Part shown: one piece after another, positions 1-11,490 of the stretch
Position numbering within the stretch: position 1 is the stretch's first letter
Layout of the letters: each line of letters opens with the position of its first letter
From: Prunella strophiata
Taxonomy: Eukaryota > Chordata > Aves > Passeriformes > Prunellidae
Length of the DNA: 64,000 nt
Assembly (NCBI GenBank): GCA_036583965.1
Contig: JAZBQD010000015.1
Span: 64,510,330-64,574,329, forward strand
Reading direction: 5' to 3'
Position numbers and translations under genes: made by a program
The notes under the pieces: generated by a model
The model's input: only the letters and a program-made list of their open reading frames with translations
The model's database searches: none
What the model was told of the DNA's origin: nothing

Positions 1-3000
1 AATGCATCCTGCCAGGCACTGTTTGGAGCTGGTGATAAAAATTAAATCCTCCAGCTCCTGAAGGCTCAGAAAAACACTGAAATCAGTGGCTGCAGGGATG
101 TTCTTCCCCTGATTGAAAACCAGAAGTAAATAGCAAAAGGAAATACTTTATTCATATAGCAAGGAGAAGGGGCTTTTGGTTTTAAACTTGCCACAACACT
201 CTGTTTCTAAATATATTAAAAGGGCTCATTCTCTTCAATCTGAGCCTGGAGATTCATGACTGTGCCACTGGCAAGGGTTCATATTAGCATTTCTGCTGAT
301 GTTCTTGATGCCTGGTTCAAGGAGATATTTGGCTTTATTTGGAAACCTCTTCTGCCATGAGTTTCCTGGAACCATAAATATTAATAGAGTCACTATTGTA
401 TGTTATCTTCTACTCAGAACAGTTCTGGAAAGTATTTCTTATGAAGTAACCTCTGAAGTGAGTTGAAAAATGAATGCTGTGCTACATGGAATGTCAAGAG
501 TCAGCATCAAGATAACATTTTCTAAGGATTCTAATTGCTCATGTCTGGTTTTTCACAAACAATAATGATAAAGGTCTTCTACAGCATAAATGACACTAAA
601 CTATGTAGAGAATTTACCTGAATATCATATCACAGTTGTAAATGGAACTTTGTATTTATTATGTTTTCATTGGAAAAGTATGTTGTAGATATATATACAC
701 ATATAGAAATGTATCAATTATATTAGGATAGTAACACTCCTGTGTGCATTTGGGAAACAATGATAATACTTGGTTGTAATCTATTATGATAAAGCTGATA
801 GGTTCTTTGATTTTTAGCCATGAGGTCATTGGAAATTGGAGCAGCTTGCTTGAGATTTTTTTAGATTGCACATAACTGGAAATTGGCATATCAAGATTGT
901 GAGGCCTTTTTTTCACCAAAGCCTTATTTAGACCTAAATTAATTCAGGGAGATTCTCGTAATATGCATTGCACAGTGTGGGTACAGGATTATAGCCAGTT
1001 ACTTTTGGTCTTATGGCCTGTTAATTTACAGTATATTAGATGAACCTATATAACTGAACAGTATACCCATTCCACCCAAAAAGTTCCCTGCTGACTTTGA
1101 AATGTGTTGTATGGTAGCACATATGTCCAATTCCTTTTACAGGGCAATTGTGATGATGTTCATAGTGCCAACATCCACAAAACACTTAAAAATCCCTGGA
1201 TTGGATGCAGTGTTCCTATAAGTAGGGCAGGGGTATACCATAGCTAGCATAACAATTCAACTTAGTTTTGTGCAGTTATCAGTAGATTGAAAGCTGTTTG
1301 GGGAAAATGGGTGAGAGATAGGACACCTTGCTAACAGTCACCCCATTTCTCAGTCTGAAGGCTAACCTGGACTTACAATTACCTTTTACTCATGTTGGCT
1401 CTGTAACTATGTGAAGTGGCTATCCAGCCTTCATGCTCCAGGCTCAAGTAGGTGACACTAAAATTGTAAAATGATGTCTCTGGTTTGTCTTGCTGTTGGT
1501 GTTTGAAACACAGATTATTCCCATGAAAAAGAAATGAAGGAGGCCTATTTCTTTAAAAGGATCTATAATAGCATTTTAGGGTAAGACAGTGGAAAGATTA
1601 AACCCTGTGTTTGCTTGTCTAAAACAAGATACAGAAATGTGTCTGTACATATGCATAGACAAGTAAATAAATAGCTTAGTGCTTCAAAAGTGCTGAGCAC
1701 ATTCAAAAGTAATTGAGCTCAGTGGGATTACAAGTGCTTGCTGCCTGCATTATTATTTTAATATCTGTTTTAAAGACTTTAGGAAAATTTAAGATCAGGC
1801 TTTTATGCCATCGAAGTGTAAACTTTCCTTGTCACACTGTGATTACACCCCCAGTCACCTTACATCAGCCTAGCCAAGAATCTCAAAAGTTACTGCTATG
1901 CTGTAGTCCTAGGAACAGACATCTTCCCTTAAACCTTAGAACACAATCCTGTTTCTTCTCAAATATTTGTGTCTCAATCTCAAATATTTCTCAGGCTTTC
2001 GGGAACAAGTTGATTTTAAAAATGTGGATTTCACTAACCTTAGTATGGAATGGTTGCTCTGTGCTCACTCTACAATTAAAGCTGCTCTTAAGGTCCAAAC
2101 AGGATATGTGATTTTCCCTACACCCTGATGAATTCCACAGACTAATTTCACACATTTCTATGTTTTACTGTACTTGCATTAAAAACTGGACTAATACTGA
2201 TTTTTGGTGATTCCACTTCCTCCCCCACCCGCCCCAATATTGAAATCAAATAGTACTTTTAATAATGAGTGGAAACAGGTCCCGTCACATCACCGTGTAG
2301 GCCAGTCTCAGCTGATCAGCAGGAACATGGGTGGTGGCTGGTGGGTACAGGTGTCATGGGTCACCTGAATTCACTGTTAGGGAGGCAAACCCTAAACCTG
2401 ATGTCAGCCAAAGAGGTGCCAGGTTTACAATGAGGAAACCTTTGATGGGGGAGGCAATGGGGAAAGACCAAGTGAGACAGAGTATTTTAATTTTTGCAAG
2501 ATTTCAAGCTGCTGTACTAGTCTGAAGAATGATATCTTCTGCTTTTGACTTTGCTTTCTCTTTTATTCTCAGATGGGATGCTTCATAAAACTTGGAGGGG
2601 GTGAGGGGGGGGGGTAAACTTACAAAGAAGTAAAAAATGTAACTTGGCACTGACCCCTTCATCTAGTTTGAAACAATAGTTCAAGGAGTTCTTCCTTCCT
2701 GAACAAAGTGGTCCAACTTCCCAACCTGATGCTGGAGTGTTTGTTGGCAAACCCTAGGTTGCTGTATTTTGGGCAATGTCAATAACAAAAATGTAATAAC
2801 TGCACAGTGCAAAAGATTTCACCTTGCTTAAAGTAGCTTGCATGCAATCATATGGGAGTGCATACAAATGCTTATGTAATCTCCACCCCCCAACATTTGC
2901 AGATGACTGGATCATGCCATGTTATTTCTCATGCCACATTTTGACTGCTGTTCTATTTCTGTCATAAGAGGCTTGGGTTATGGGACTCTTAGTGCCTGTT

Positions 3001-3480
3001 AAAACTAATTACCCTTACCATTATCATCAATTAACCCCAATTATAGTCAGACAGAAATGCAAAAATATTGAGCCATTTTTTACAATTCAGTGCAGATGAG
3101 TTCAGAGGAACTGCTAATGACGTCTTCAAGCTGTGCATGAGGAACTCAGGCTACTAAAAAAATAAAGGCTTTCTCCTAGGTTATATAGGCATATTGCTTA
3201 AAGGAGGCCAAGCAATTGCTTGGTGCTTTCTGTCACTAGGTCACCCAGCTCTTCTGCTGGGAAGAGATGTGGGTTAGAGCATGCAGTAGGACATGTTCTC
3301 CAGCACAGGGGAACCAGCAGCTATGCCAGCAGCTTCACATACAGGATGTACTGCATGTATGGCCTTTGTCCCTTGGCTGATTTCTCTCTGTTCTCCAGAA
3401 TTATTAAATTATTTACTCAGTACATGGCAGTATGCTGTAGAATGCAGATTTTGTAAATTGACAAATATTTAAGGTATAAA
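1..3480. other. Upstream non-coding DNA, no gene seen
   Basis: AT-rich sequence with stop codons in all frames at the density expected by chance. I see no exon-like conserved peptide, tRNA fold or recognisable repeat. A short G-rich run lies near 2598-2615. In mammals ELP2 lies next to MOCOS, so I looked for its C-terminal WD-repeat peptides here and did not recognise any. Confidence 0.5.
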
Positions 3481-3693
3481 AAAACCACATGTTATGATGG
3501 TATTAAGATTTGCATCATTGCACTTGCCAGGCCTGCATATGGCTTTTGGCTTCAGGCCATGTTAGCCTTTCTATACTGAAGACTAAGACTTCTGCTATAC
3601 ACTACAATCCCATTGGAAGAGATAGAGTCCCTATCCCTAGTCTTTTGGGTAGGACAACAAATTTGCTTTCGGGAAGGGAAACCAAATCTTGCG

Positions 3694-3750
3694 ATTTCAA
3701 TGGGGATCAATTGGGCAAGCTTTGCTCCATATCCCTGCACTTCCTGGCAT
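3694..3750. repeat. Direct repeat copy A, spacing about 372 bp
   Basis: Matches 4066-4123 at roughly 80% identity by eye. The last 25 bases match at 23 of 25 positions and share the core TCCCTGCACTTC. Both copies lie in the antisense relic. Confidence 0.7.
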
Positions 3751-4065
3751 ATCCCATACCTTTTGATGGTTTTCGCTTTGGCGGAGATTTTTTTTTTTTT
3801 TTTTTTCGGTATCTGTGGCCTGTCCCTCATATCTAGCCCTCAGGATTCTGTTTTCCTCCTTGAGTTTCTCCTGTGTTTTTGCAGCATCTGGGAAGTTGGT
3901 TTTGGCATGTTTTGCTCCTTTGCACTGCACCCAGGGTAATCCCAGTCCATTTTCTTGTAGTCAGCAAAATTCCTAATTTTGGATTTTTTTTTCCTTTCAA
4001 TTGCATTTCTTTTGATCATATTTCCTTTCCAGAGTGTTTGTAAGTCCTTCTTTTCTCTTTCCAAC

Positions 4066-4123
4066 ATTTCCATGGGCATCAATTTTTGTAAGATTTAATC
4101 CATGTCCCTGCACTTCATGGCAT
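4066..4123. repeat. Direct repeat copy B, spacing about 372 bp
   Basis: Partner of 3694-3750. Similarity falls off on both sides, so this is either the remains of a repeated peptide module or two ends of a decayed tandem unit. Confidence 0.7.
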
Positions 4124-4140
4124 CCTAAGAGTGGTAGGAG

Positions 4141-7100
4141 TTGTGGTTTAAACTAAGAATAAAGGAAGAGCAGATTTTACCAGAGTTGCTTTCTCAAAAA
4201 CCTAAATTAAGTAGCTTTCTCAGCAGCAGATATTTTCATGTTAGTGTGTACAGTTTTGCCACATAGGTTTTTCAGACATGGCTTTGCTGTTTAACAAAGA
4301 ACAAGGAATGGAGTCACTTTACTGTAATAAATGTAATGTTTATTTAGGAAGTCATACGTGATAGCACCAATGTGTTCATGAATGCCAAGACTCACACAAG
4401 ATTTGAAGTCCTGGTTGTGGTTCTAGCACCAGTGGATTTATGATAGACATTTGTTCACAGTGTTCAAATTTTCTGCAATATTTCCTAATTGGCTGCAGTA
4501 CAGAGCTTAGGACAAAGCTGTACATTATGGGGATAAAGCTCTGTTCAATATCCTCTGACTGTGTCTGCCAGTATAACACCTCTGCATCCTCTCGCATCAC
4601 TCGTCACTTTCTCATCCTTTCTGTTGGCACCACGTGCACTGGGATTTGGAAAGCTTTCAGGGATGACTATTGCATTGTCATTAGTGCAAGCTGAAGATGA
4701 TTGTTTCTCATTATTCTGTTAGGATGTAGTGTGCTAGTTATGACAAATACTGTGACAGCCAAGTCTCTTGTTATTTGAAGAGATTTAATTCTCAATAGAA
4801 GTTGACGAATGTCCTTAATCGTTTACTTTCTTGCAATGAAGCAATGAACACCAGTAATTTAAAAAAGGAGTGATTTTCTGATTTCAGAAATTTTCCTATG
4901 AAACATACTCCAAATTTTTTCATTGCCTCAGTTTTCTATTTCAAAAATGTAACCTGTTTCAATACACAATACAAAGAAGCACCACTAGCTATGTTGTGAA
5001 AGATTATCATAAAAGAGAATAATATACACATCTCTGACGTATGTATGTAGCAATACTTCATTTCTTTCTGTGCTACAAGTGGTCCTGGTTACCATATTTT
5101 ACACAACAGCTGTGAAAATGCTCAAGGTGTATTAGGCTCCAGGGAGCACAAGTGTGATCTACTGGTCAAAGTATAGGACTGAGAAGGGGAAATTTATACT
5201 GCAGGTCTGTGTTTGTGGTGGTGTCTAAATCATTCTATCTGATCAACTCAAAGGCAGCTTGGTAATATACAATGGTGTCTCAGCCATACTTCATGGCTTT
5301 TCTGTCTGAAAAACAGAGTAAGAACAAAAATCATTATCTTATTGACCACAACACTGTTTGGCCCTTGAGAAAGACGAGTAATATATATATGTTCCACAGA
5401 AAGGCAAAAGGAAACTAAATCAATGATATTTTGAAATAATTTAGAATTTTACTCCTGCTGTTCTTTTTGCCTCATAGTAGGGCTGGTTTGTATTGTGGAG
5501 TGCTGAGGCTTTAAATCCCTTGTGAATGTTAAGCTTTGTGGGCTGTTTTTATTAAAAACTTCAGTTGAGAAGCACTTTGTAAGCCAAAGTATTGTTATTA
5601 TTAATGGCTTTATTATACAGGGTTCTTACATGTCAAGAAATATAAATATTGCAGCTGTAATATTTGTCAGCCAGAAGCTTAGAAGGGTTTATGCAGCCTG
5701 GAATGACAGGTTTGGAATTTTTAATAATTTTTTCAAAGTGTTGAAGAAGTACAAATTCTGAGAATTTCACTTTTCGAATTCCAACAGCAGGACAGATTTT
5801 CTTCTCTCTCTCCTGAGTAGAAAGGGAGAAAGTATGTGAAATGAAGAAAGGGGCTGGCTTCATCTATAACTACTATGAAGATTTCTCTGACTTTTCAAAC
5901 ATGTTAAAAATTTCTTGCTGTAAAGATCCCAAGCTTGTACTTTGTTATTACCAAAGTACTCTTTGATAATGAAATTACCAAAGAGTAAACTGATCTGGGA
6001 ATTTCAAAATCTCAGACAGGTCTTGGTCTCCATTTAATAGAGTTTTACTTGTCTCCTTGTGTAATATTTCGAACTGTTCAAGAGAAAAACGTGACACTCT
6101 GAACATTATTTTCTTCAATTTTTGGATATGTATCCTGAGACATATAATGTTGAGCATTATTGCAAATAAATTTATTTTGCCAATAAGAGTTTTACAAACA
6201 TTGACATGGTGCTGTCTCTTTTGCTGCAAGCTAGTATTTCTTTTTATTAACCACACTAAAACTGGGATGTGAACAAGTGACACTTTCTTTATTTACATGA
6301 AGTTTTAATGAACAAAAATGTAACTTTTTGTAATTTATAGGATTTGCATGGTGTTAGTTCTGACTAGGTGCAGGCAGTTGCATATGAATGCTTTTGTTAA
6401 TATTAACTACTGTACAGTTACTGCTATCAAGAAATTCTTAGAGTAAAAATAAGCCCAAAAATCCTTGGTTGCATTTCATTGAGCAAAGTAGATTATCTTT
6501 CCAGTCACTACCTGGCCACAGATTTCTGACTGAAGAACTCACATGATGTACAAAAGGGTTACTTCAGATGACTTGGCTGCTTAAAAATTTGAAGCTGTAT
6601 GGCAACATTTTTTTCCAAAGTGAAAGCAACTTCTCATTATAGATTCAACAATCTCTGATTCTTAGAAATGGTGTACTTTAGATGTGAGCACAAGGCTGTG
6701 AGAGCACTGCTGCCAGATCCACATGGCAAATCTACCAAGACTGCCAGCACACAGAGATTCACCTAACCACAGTTTTGGCTAGATATAGAAAAAGCTGAGA
6801 CACTCTCAGACATTGAAAGGGAAATCCCAGAAGTAATTTCTTGTTGCTGTGGGTTGATATATTTACATTTATATTCATTATATCAATATCATAACATTTA
6901 TTAGATTGGTTTCCCCTTTTTGTCTTATTTACCGAGCTTCCCTTTCCGTCTGTTTCTTCAACTGCTACTGCCTAAAAGGCCTTGAAAAGACCAAAAAAAA
7001 CCCAACCCCAAATCTGAACACTTTCAGTGTAACAAATTTCTCAGACCTGCCTGTCAAGGTCTGATATTAACTCCTTTTTATTATCTAATAGTTGGCAGGT

Positions 7101-7879
7101 AGGTGTCTCTGTTGTTTGAAAGGGTGCTTGCTTTATGCATCACCTGCCCTTTTGCTCTTATGCAAAATTCTCCTGTTTTCTTATGGTGTTAATGTTTTCC
7201 ATAAATTTGATGAAAGCCAGAAATCATTCCTTTTTCACTTCCTTTTCACAAATCCCCTGATTCTTTGTTGTGCACTATAAATTAGGGTTATTTCTGCTCC
7301 TCTGCCCACCTATTTCAGCAAACTGGAGAGCTGACTTGGGGCTGCTGCCTGGCAGTCAGATAGTGTAGAAGGATTTCTCCATGTGGAAGATGAGGGACAC
7401 TCTGGCAGGGTCAAGTGTGCATGTTCACTATGCCAAGTGTCAACTCCAGTTACAGAATGTTAGCTCCCAACTTTTTGAAACATGTAGTCCCTCCTAAAAG
7501 TTCATGGAGTATTTCTTAATTGCAGAAAAACTGCCTCTCTTTTAATTTTTTATAAAGCTAAGCATAAAAAATTTAAGTGAAAACTTTTCAAGGGTATAGT
7601 TTGAAAATTAAAATTTGGCGTGTTGCTGTAGCACAATTGACTCCAAACTCTAACCTGTAAACTGGCACAAGTTTCATTGTGCAGTAATTTAATTTCAATT
7701 CCATTATCAGCTTCTTAGACTCAATGTGATTATTCCTTTCTTTGGCTAGGCAATGTAGTTCTTGAATATTAAAAACGACAGCCTGGAATTGAACTCTGAA
7801 GTCTTTAGAGTCCAAGAAAGTGCTTCTAGTGCCCCTCACTGATACCAGTGGTGTTGGGAGGCAGCTCTTTTTTTATAAA
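4141..7879. other. Non-coding DNA, nothing recognised
   Basis: AT-rich unique-looking sequence. Open frames here are 60-100 codons, occur on both strands and show no recognisable family signature. Confidence 0.5.
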
Positions 7880-8006
7880 TGAGAGTGGTGGAACCATCCA
7901 AGGCCAGGTTGGATGGAGCCCTGAGCAGTCTGACCTAGTTGACAGATGACTGGTTCAAGATGAACTTTAAAGGTCCTTTCCAACCCAAACAATTCTGTGA
8001 TTCAGT
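7880..8006 (+). mobile_element. CR1 LINE, 3' end fragment
   Basis: Shows the avian CR1 3' end in sense orientation: GGCCAGGTTGGATGGAGCCC, a gap, then GGTCCTTTCCAACCCAAAC and a terminal ATTCTGTGATTC octamer-type tail. It is severely 5'-truncated, as most avian CR1 copies are, and has no coding capacity. Confidence 0.9.
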
Positions 8007-9946
8007 GAAATGGTACAGTCTTTTTTTTTATCTAGAAATAGATAATAGGCTAAGTTAAAATGTGTTTGATAGTGAATACAGAGTGGGAAGAAGGTTCAGG
8101 TTGCACAATATTCTGGAGTCAGATTGATCAGGTTGGATACAGTCCACTGAGACTAACCATTTTTTTTTTTTTTTGTTGTTGTATGTACTCTGGCAACAGA
8201 CTACAAGCACAAAGGGAACCTATACTGCAGAAGACCCTGTGAACTTAGTGTTAATAGCATCCTTGTGCAGTAGGATTTCAAGTTTCTCTTTTGATTTAGG
8301 GATTTGGACACAGTTATGCAACCCTATAAGCACCAACTTTCAGGATTTATCACTTGTCAGTGCACTTGTTCATAACACCAGCTGCAGGAAGCAGTTTATT
8401 TTTCAGCCAGACTTGAGACAAACAATTATCTGAACAGAATGTACTTCCTTATAAGCTTATTTGTCCATGGTTTGTTTCTATTAGTTTGTATTGCTTCCTG
8501 ATGAGCTGTGGCTCATTCCTTAATCTGCTCACAGGTTAGAGGAAAGGGCCTGTGGAGATATTTGGAGATTACTGCTTCTAAGTGTCAGAAGCCTGAGATG
8601 CTGCACTGCTTTGTGTTAAAATGCCCCTGGGACTCAAACTTTTGTGCCAGCAGTAAATGAGTTGTTCTTCCATTCCATATAGCATCATGGTCAGCAATAA
8701 AACTGGGATTTTTTAGACTGAGATTGGCCTGGGGAGGGGGGCAACCCCTCTGCTCAGGGCCTGGCTGTGCATTGGTCAGGGAGTGGTAAGCAACTGAATT
8801 CTGCATTACATTATAATAAGTATTATTTTCCTTTTCTGTCCCATGAAACTATCTGTATCTCAACCCACCAACTTTAATTTTTTTCCTGATTCTTTCCCCA
8901 TCCTACACAGTGAGGATTGAGCAAACATCTGCATGGTGCTCAGCTGCCTATTGGGTTAAGCCCCAACAGCAACCTATGACCTTCCTTTTTCTGGTCTTAT
9001 AATTACTTTGTCAAGCCCAGGGGCCTCTCCCTTCTCTAGTGGGATTTATTTCCCCCTGCTACAGAATCAGAGATGCATACTAATATGATGGTTTCCTTCT
9101 CCCAGTTCAGTTTTAGCTAATAGATAGCTTATAGATGTGTGAAAACCTGGCTACCAGTCATTGTATCACATCTAACTTCCTGATTATAGCTGATGGCATA
9201 ATTACTCTCTTACATAAAATAAGACTCCTAAGCAATATTTCTAAAGCTATGAATGATGTCTGCAGTGCTTGTCAGAATTTAGTATAGAAGAATTTTAGGT
9301 AGTTGAGACTTCATCAAAGGCAAGATTGAATTTTCTTATTATTTTTTTATTTTTTAATTGCTGGCTAGTAAAAATCACTTTGAAAAAGGCCAAATTGACA
9401 AAAGACCAACAATAACTACTTAATTAAAGCTCCTAGTCCCAAACTGGAGGAATTATCTTCTTACAATGTGTTTCCAAGGTTTTCAAGAAAAAAAACCAAA
9501 CCACCAGATCTAATGTATGATTCTATGTGTAAAAAGGGTATTTTTACTTAGTGAACTGTCTGCTATAGCTTGAAAACCATCTGCAAGCACAAAAAAGACT
9601 GTCAAAATTCATTAAGAATAGGATTATTTTGAATTAACAAAAGTAATCTTAATTTTTCCTACCACCCATTTGCACTTCAGAAAGGAAGAGCAAAAGTGTC
9701 TTTGAAATGAAAGCTCTTCTGTTTGAGTATTTTTATGAGGAATATTCTGTATAGCAAAAATTTGTCATCAAAACCACTATTCACAATGACTCAGTGTGCT
9801 GCCAGAATTGTCAAAATTGGTTTTGGCTGGGATTAAAATAATTTTCTTCATAGTAGCTAGTATGGAGTTATATTTTGGATTTGTCCTGGAAACAGTGTTG
9901 ATAACACTGAGTGTTTTTTGTTACTGCTGAGCAGCACCTACACTGT
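8007..9946. other. Non-coding DNA with short T tract
   Basis: No gene seen. A T homopolymer of about 15 nt lies at 8160-8174, just after the CR1 tail. Confidence 0.5.
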
Positions 9947-11490
9947 ATCATAATGTCATTTAGTTTGGAAAAGACCTTCAAGACCATTAACCAAACTGTA
10001 AACCCAGCACTGCCAAATCCATCACTGACCCGTGTCCCTCAATGCCACGTCCAGGCTTTGTCTTTGTAAAACCTTCAGGGATAGTGATTTCCTCACCTCC
10101 CTGGGCAGCCTGTTCCAGTATTGATAACCTTTTATTGAAGAAATTTTTCCTAATATCCAGTCTAAACCTTCCCTGGTATAACTTGAGGCCATTTCCTCTT
10201 GTCCTGTAACTTGTTACCTGGTTCAAGAGACTAACCCCACCTGTCCACACCCTCCTTTAAGGCAGCTGTGTAGAGCAATAACATCCTTCTTGAGCCTCCT
10301 TTTTTGCTAAACAACCCCAGGCTCCTCAGCTGCTCCACGTACAACTTGTGCTTCAGCCCCTTAACCAGCCTCATTACCCTTCTATGGACATGCTCCAGCA
10401 CCTCAATGTCATTCTTGTAGTGAGGGGCCCAGAACTGAACCCAGGGTTTGAGATGTGAGTTCACCAGGGCCGAGTACAGCAGGATGGTCACTTACCTGGT
10501 CTGCTGGCCACACTATTTCTGATAAAGGCCAGGATGCCTTTGGTGTTCTTGGCCACCTGGGCACACTGTTGGATCATGTTCAGCTGCTATCAACCAGCAC
10601 CGCCAGGTGCTTCTCCACTGGGCTGTTTCCCAGCCATTCTATCCCCAGCCTGTAGCCCTGCATGGGGTTATTGTGACCCAAGTGCAGGACCTGGCGCTTC
10701 ATCTTGTTTAACCTCATATTGTTGACCTTGGCCCAATACTCCTTCCCAGCCTGGTGTCATCTGCAACTTGATGATACCCTTGCACAGATAATGGATCAAG
10801 ATTTAAACAGAGCTGGCTCAAGCACTGAGGAGCACCACTGGTGACCGGCACCTCCAGCCACTACCCCTCTCTAGACCCAGCCATCCAGACAGTTTTTTTA
10901 CCAAGTGAGGAGTGCACCTGTCTAAACCACAAGTAGCCAGTTTCTCCATGAGAATGCTGTTGGAAATTTTGGCAGAGTCTTCAGTAAAATCTAGGTAGAA
11001 AACAACCACAGCTTTTCCCTCATCTTCTTGTGAGGTCACCCCATTATAGATGAAGATCCAGTTTGTCAAGTTAACCTGCCTTTTACAAACCCACACTGGC
11101 TGGGCCTGATCCCCTGATTGTCCTGTGTGTGCCATGTGATGGCATTCAGGGAGATCTGCTTCCAGGGCCTTCCCTGGCACTGAGGTCAGGCTGACAGGCC
11201 TGTAATTCCTCCTTCCAACCCTTCTTGTAGATGAATGTTGCATTTGCTAACTTCCTGTCACCTGGGACCTTCCTGATTAGCCAAAGCTGCTCATAAATAA
11301 GGCCAGGGTTCATGAGTTCAATCCCCATACGGGCCATTCACTTAAAGAGTTGATGATCCTTCTGCACGCCTTCCGACTCAGACTATTGCGTGATTCTGTA
11401 AATGATGGAAAGTGACTTGGTGAACTCTCCTGTGATCCCTTGGGTGCATCCCATCCAGCCCCATAGACTTGTGCTGATGTCATGTTCAGC
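9947..11490 (-). mobile_element. CR1 LINE, 5'-truncated, with decayed RT end
   Basis: About 1.5 kb of antisense CR1. The 3' end is at 9947 and the sequence extends into the reverse transcriptase region. Minus-strand frames within 10818-11243 keep CR1 RT-like peptides such as NYRPVSLTSVPGK and VFYLDFTEDSAK, followed by ILMEKLATCGLD. They also carry frameshifts and lesions, so the copy is dead. Its 5' part is interrupted by a SINE at 11299-11399; CR1 sequence resumes at 11400 and fades near 11490. Confidence 0.9.
11299..11399 (+). mobile_element. tRNA-Ile-derived SINE with CR1-like tail (TguSINE1-like)
   Basis: The 101-bp insert begins inside a tRNA-like body. Its box B region GAGTTCAATCCCC and the following ATACGGGCCA match the T arm and acceptor end of tRNA-Ile. 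A CR1-type 3' end follows (GAGTTGATGATCCTTC ... ATTCTGT). It is flanked by AAAT at 11295-11298 and 11400-11403, a short target-site duplication. Removing it restores continuous CR1 sequence. The box A half is missing, so it is 5'-truncated and probably not transcribed by Pol III. From memory, this architecture is that of TguSINE1 in passerines. Confidence 0.8.

Larger units (their letters stand above)
3500..4140 (-). pseudogene. Unclassified antisense coding-like relic
   Basis: On the minus strand this block reads as lysine- and glutamate-rich, coiled-coil-like peptide. It is broken by at least two frame changes. One piece, at 3840-4082, contains LEREKKDLQTLW. A second frame, at about 3697-3930, contains EKLKEENRILRARYEG. 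A third, at 3552-3830, runs to a stop at the low-coordinate end. An A/T homopolymer at 3788-3806 lies at one frame change. Adjacent pieces in switching frames suggest a decayed coding sequence, such as a processed pseudogene or an old retroelement gag-like segment. I cannot name the source, and the family is unknown. Two roughly 58-bp direct repeats lie inside it (3694-3750 and 4066-4123). Confidence 0.35.

Noticed and set aside
1713..2111. 132-codon + frame upstream of MOCOS
   Set aside because: No domain, no splice-compatible neighbours, and within chance length. It does not resemble ELP2.
5375..5395. Short (TA)n run as a microsatellite or TATA promoter
   Set aside because: Too short and common in AT-rich DNA, with no other promoter evidence.
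11299..11340. Possible functional tRNA-Ile gene
   Set aside because: Only the 3' part of the tRNA is present and it continues straight into a CR1-like tail, so it is a SINE.
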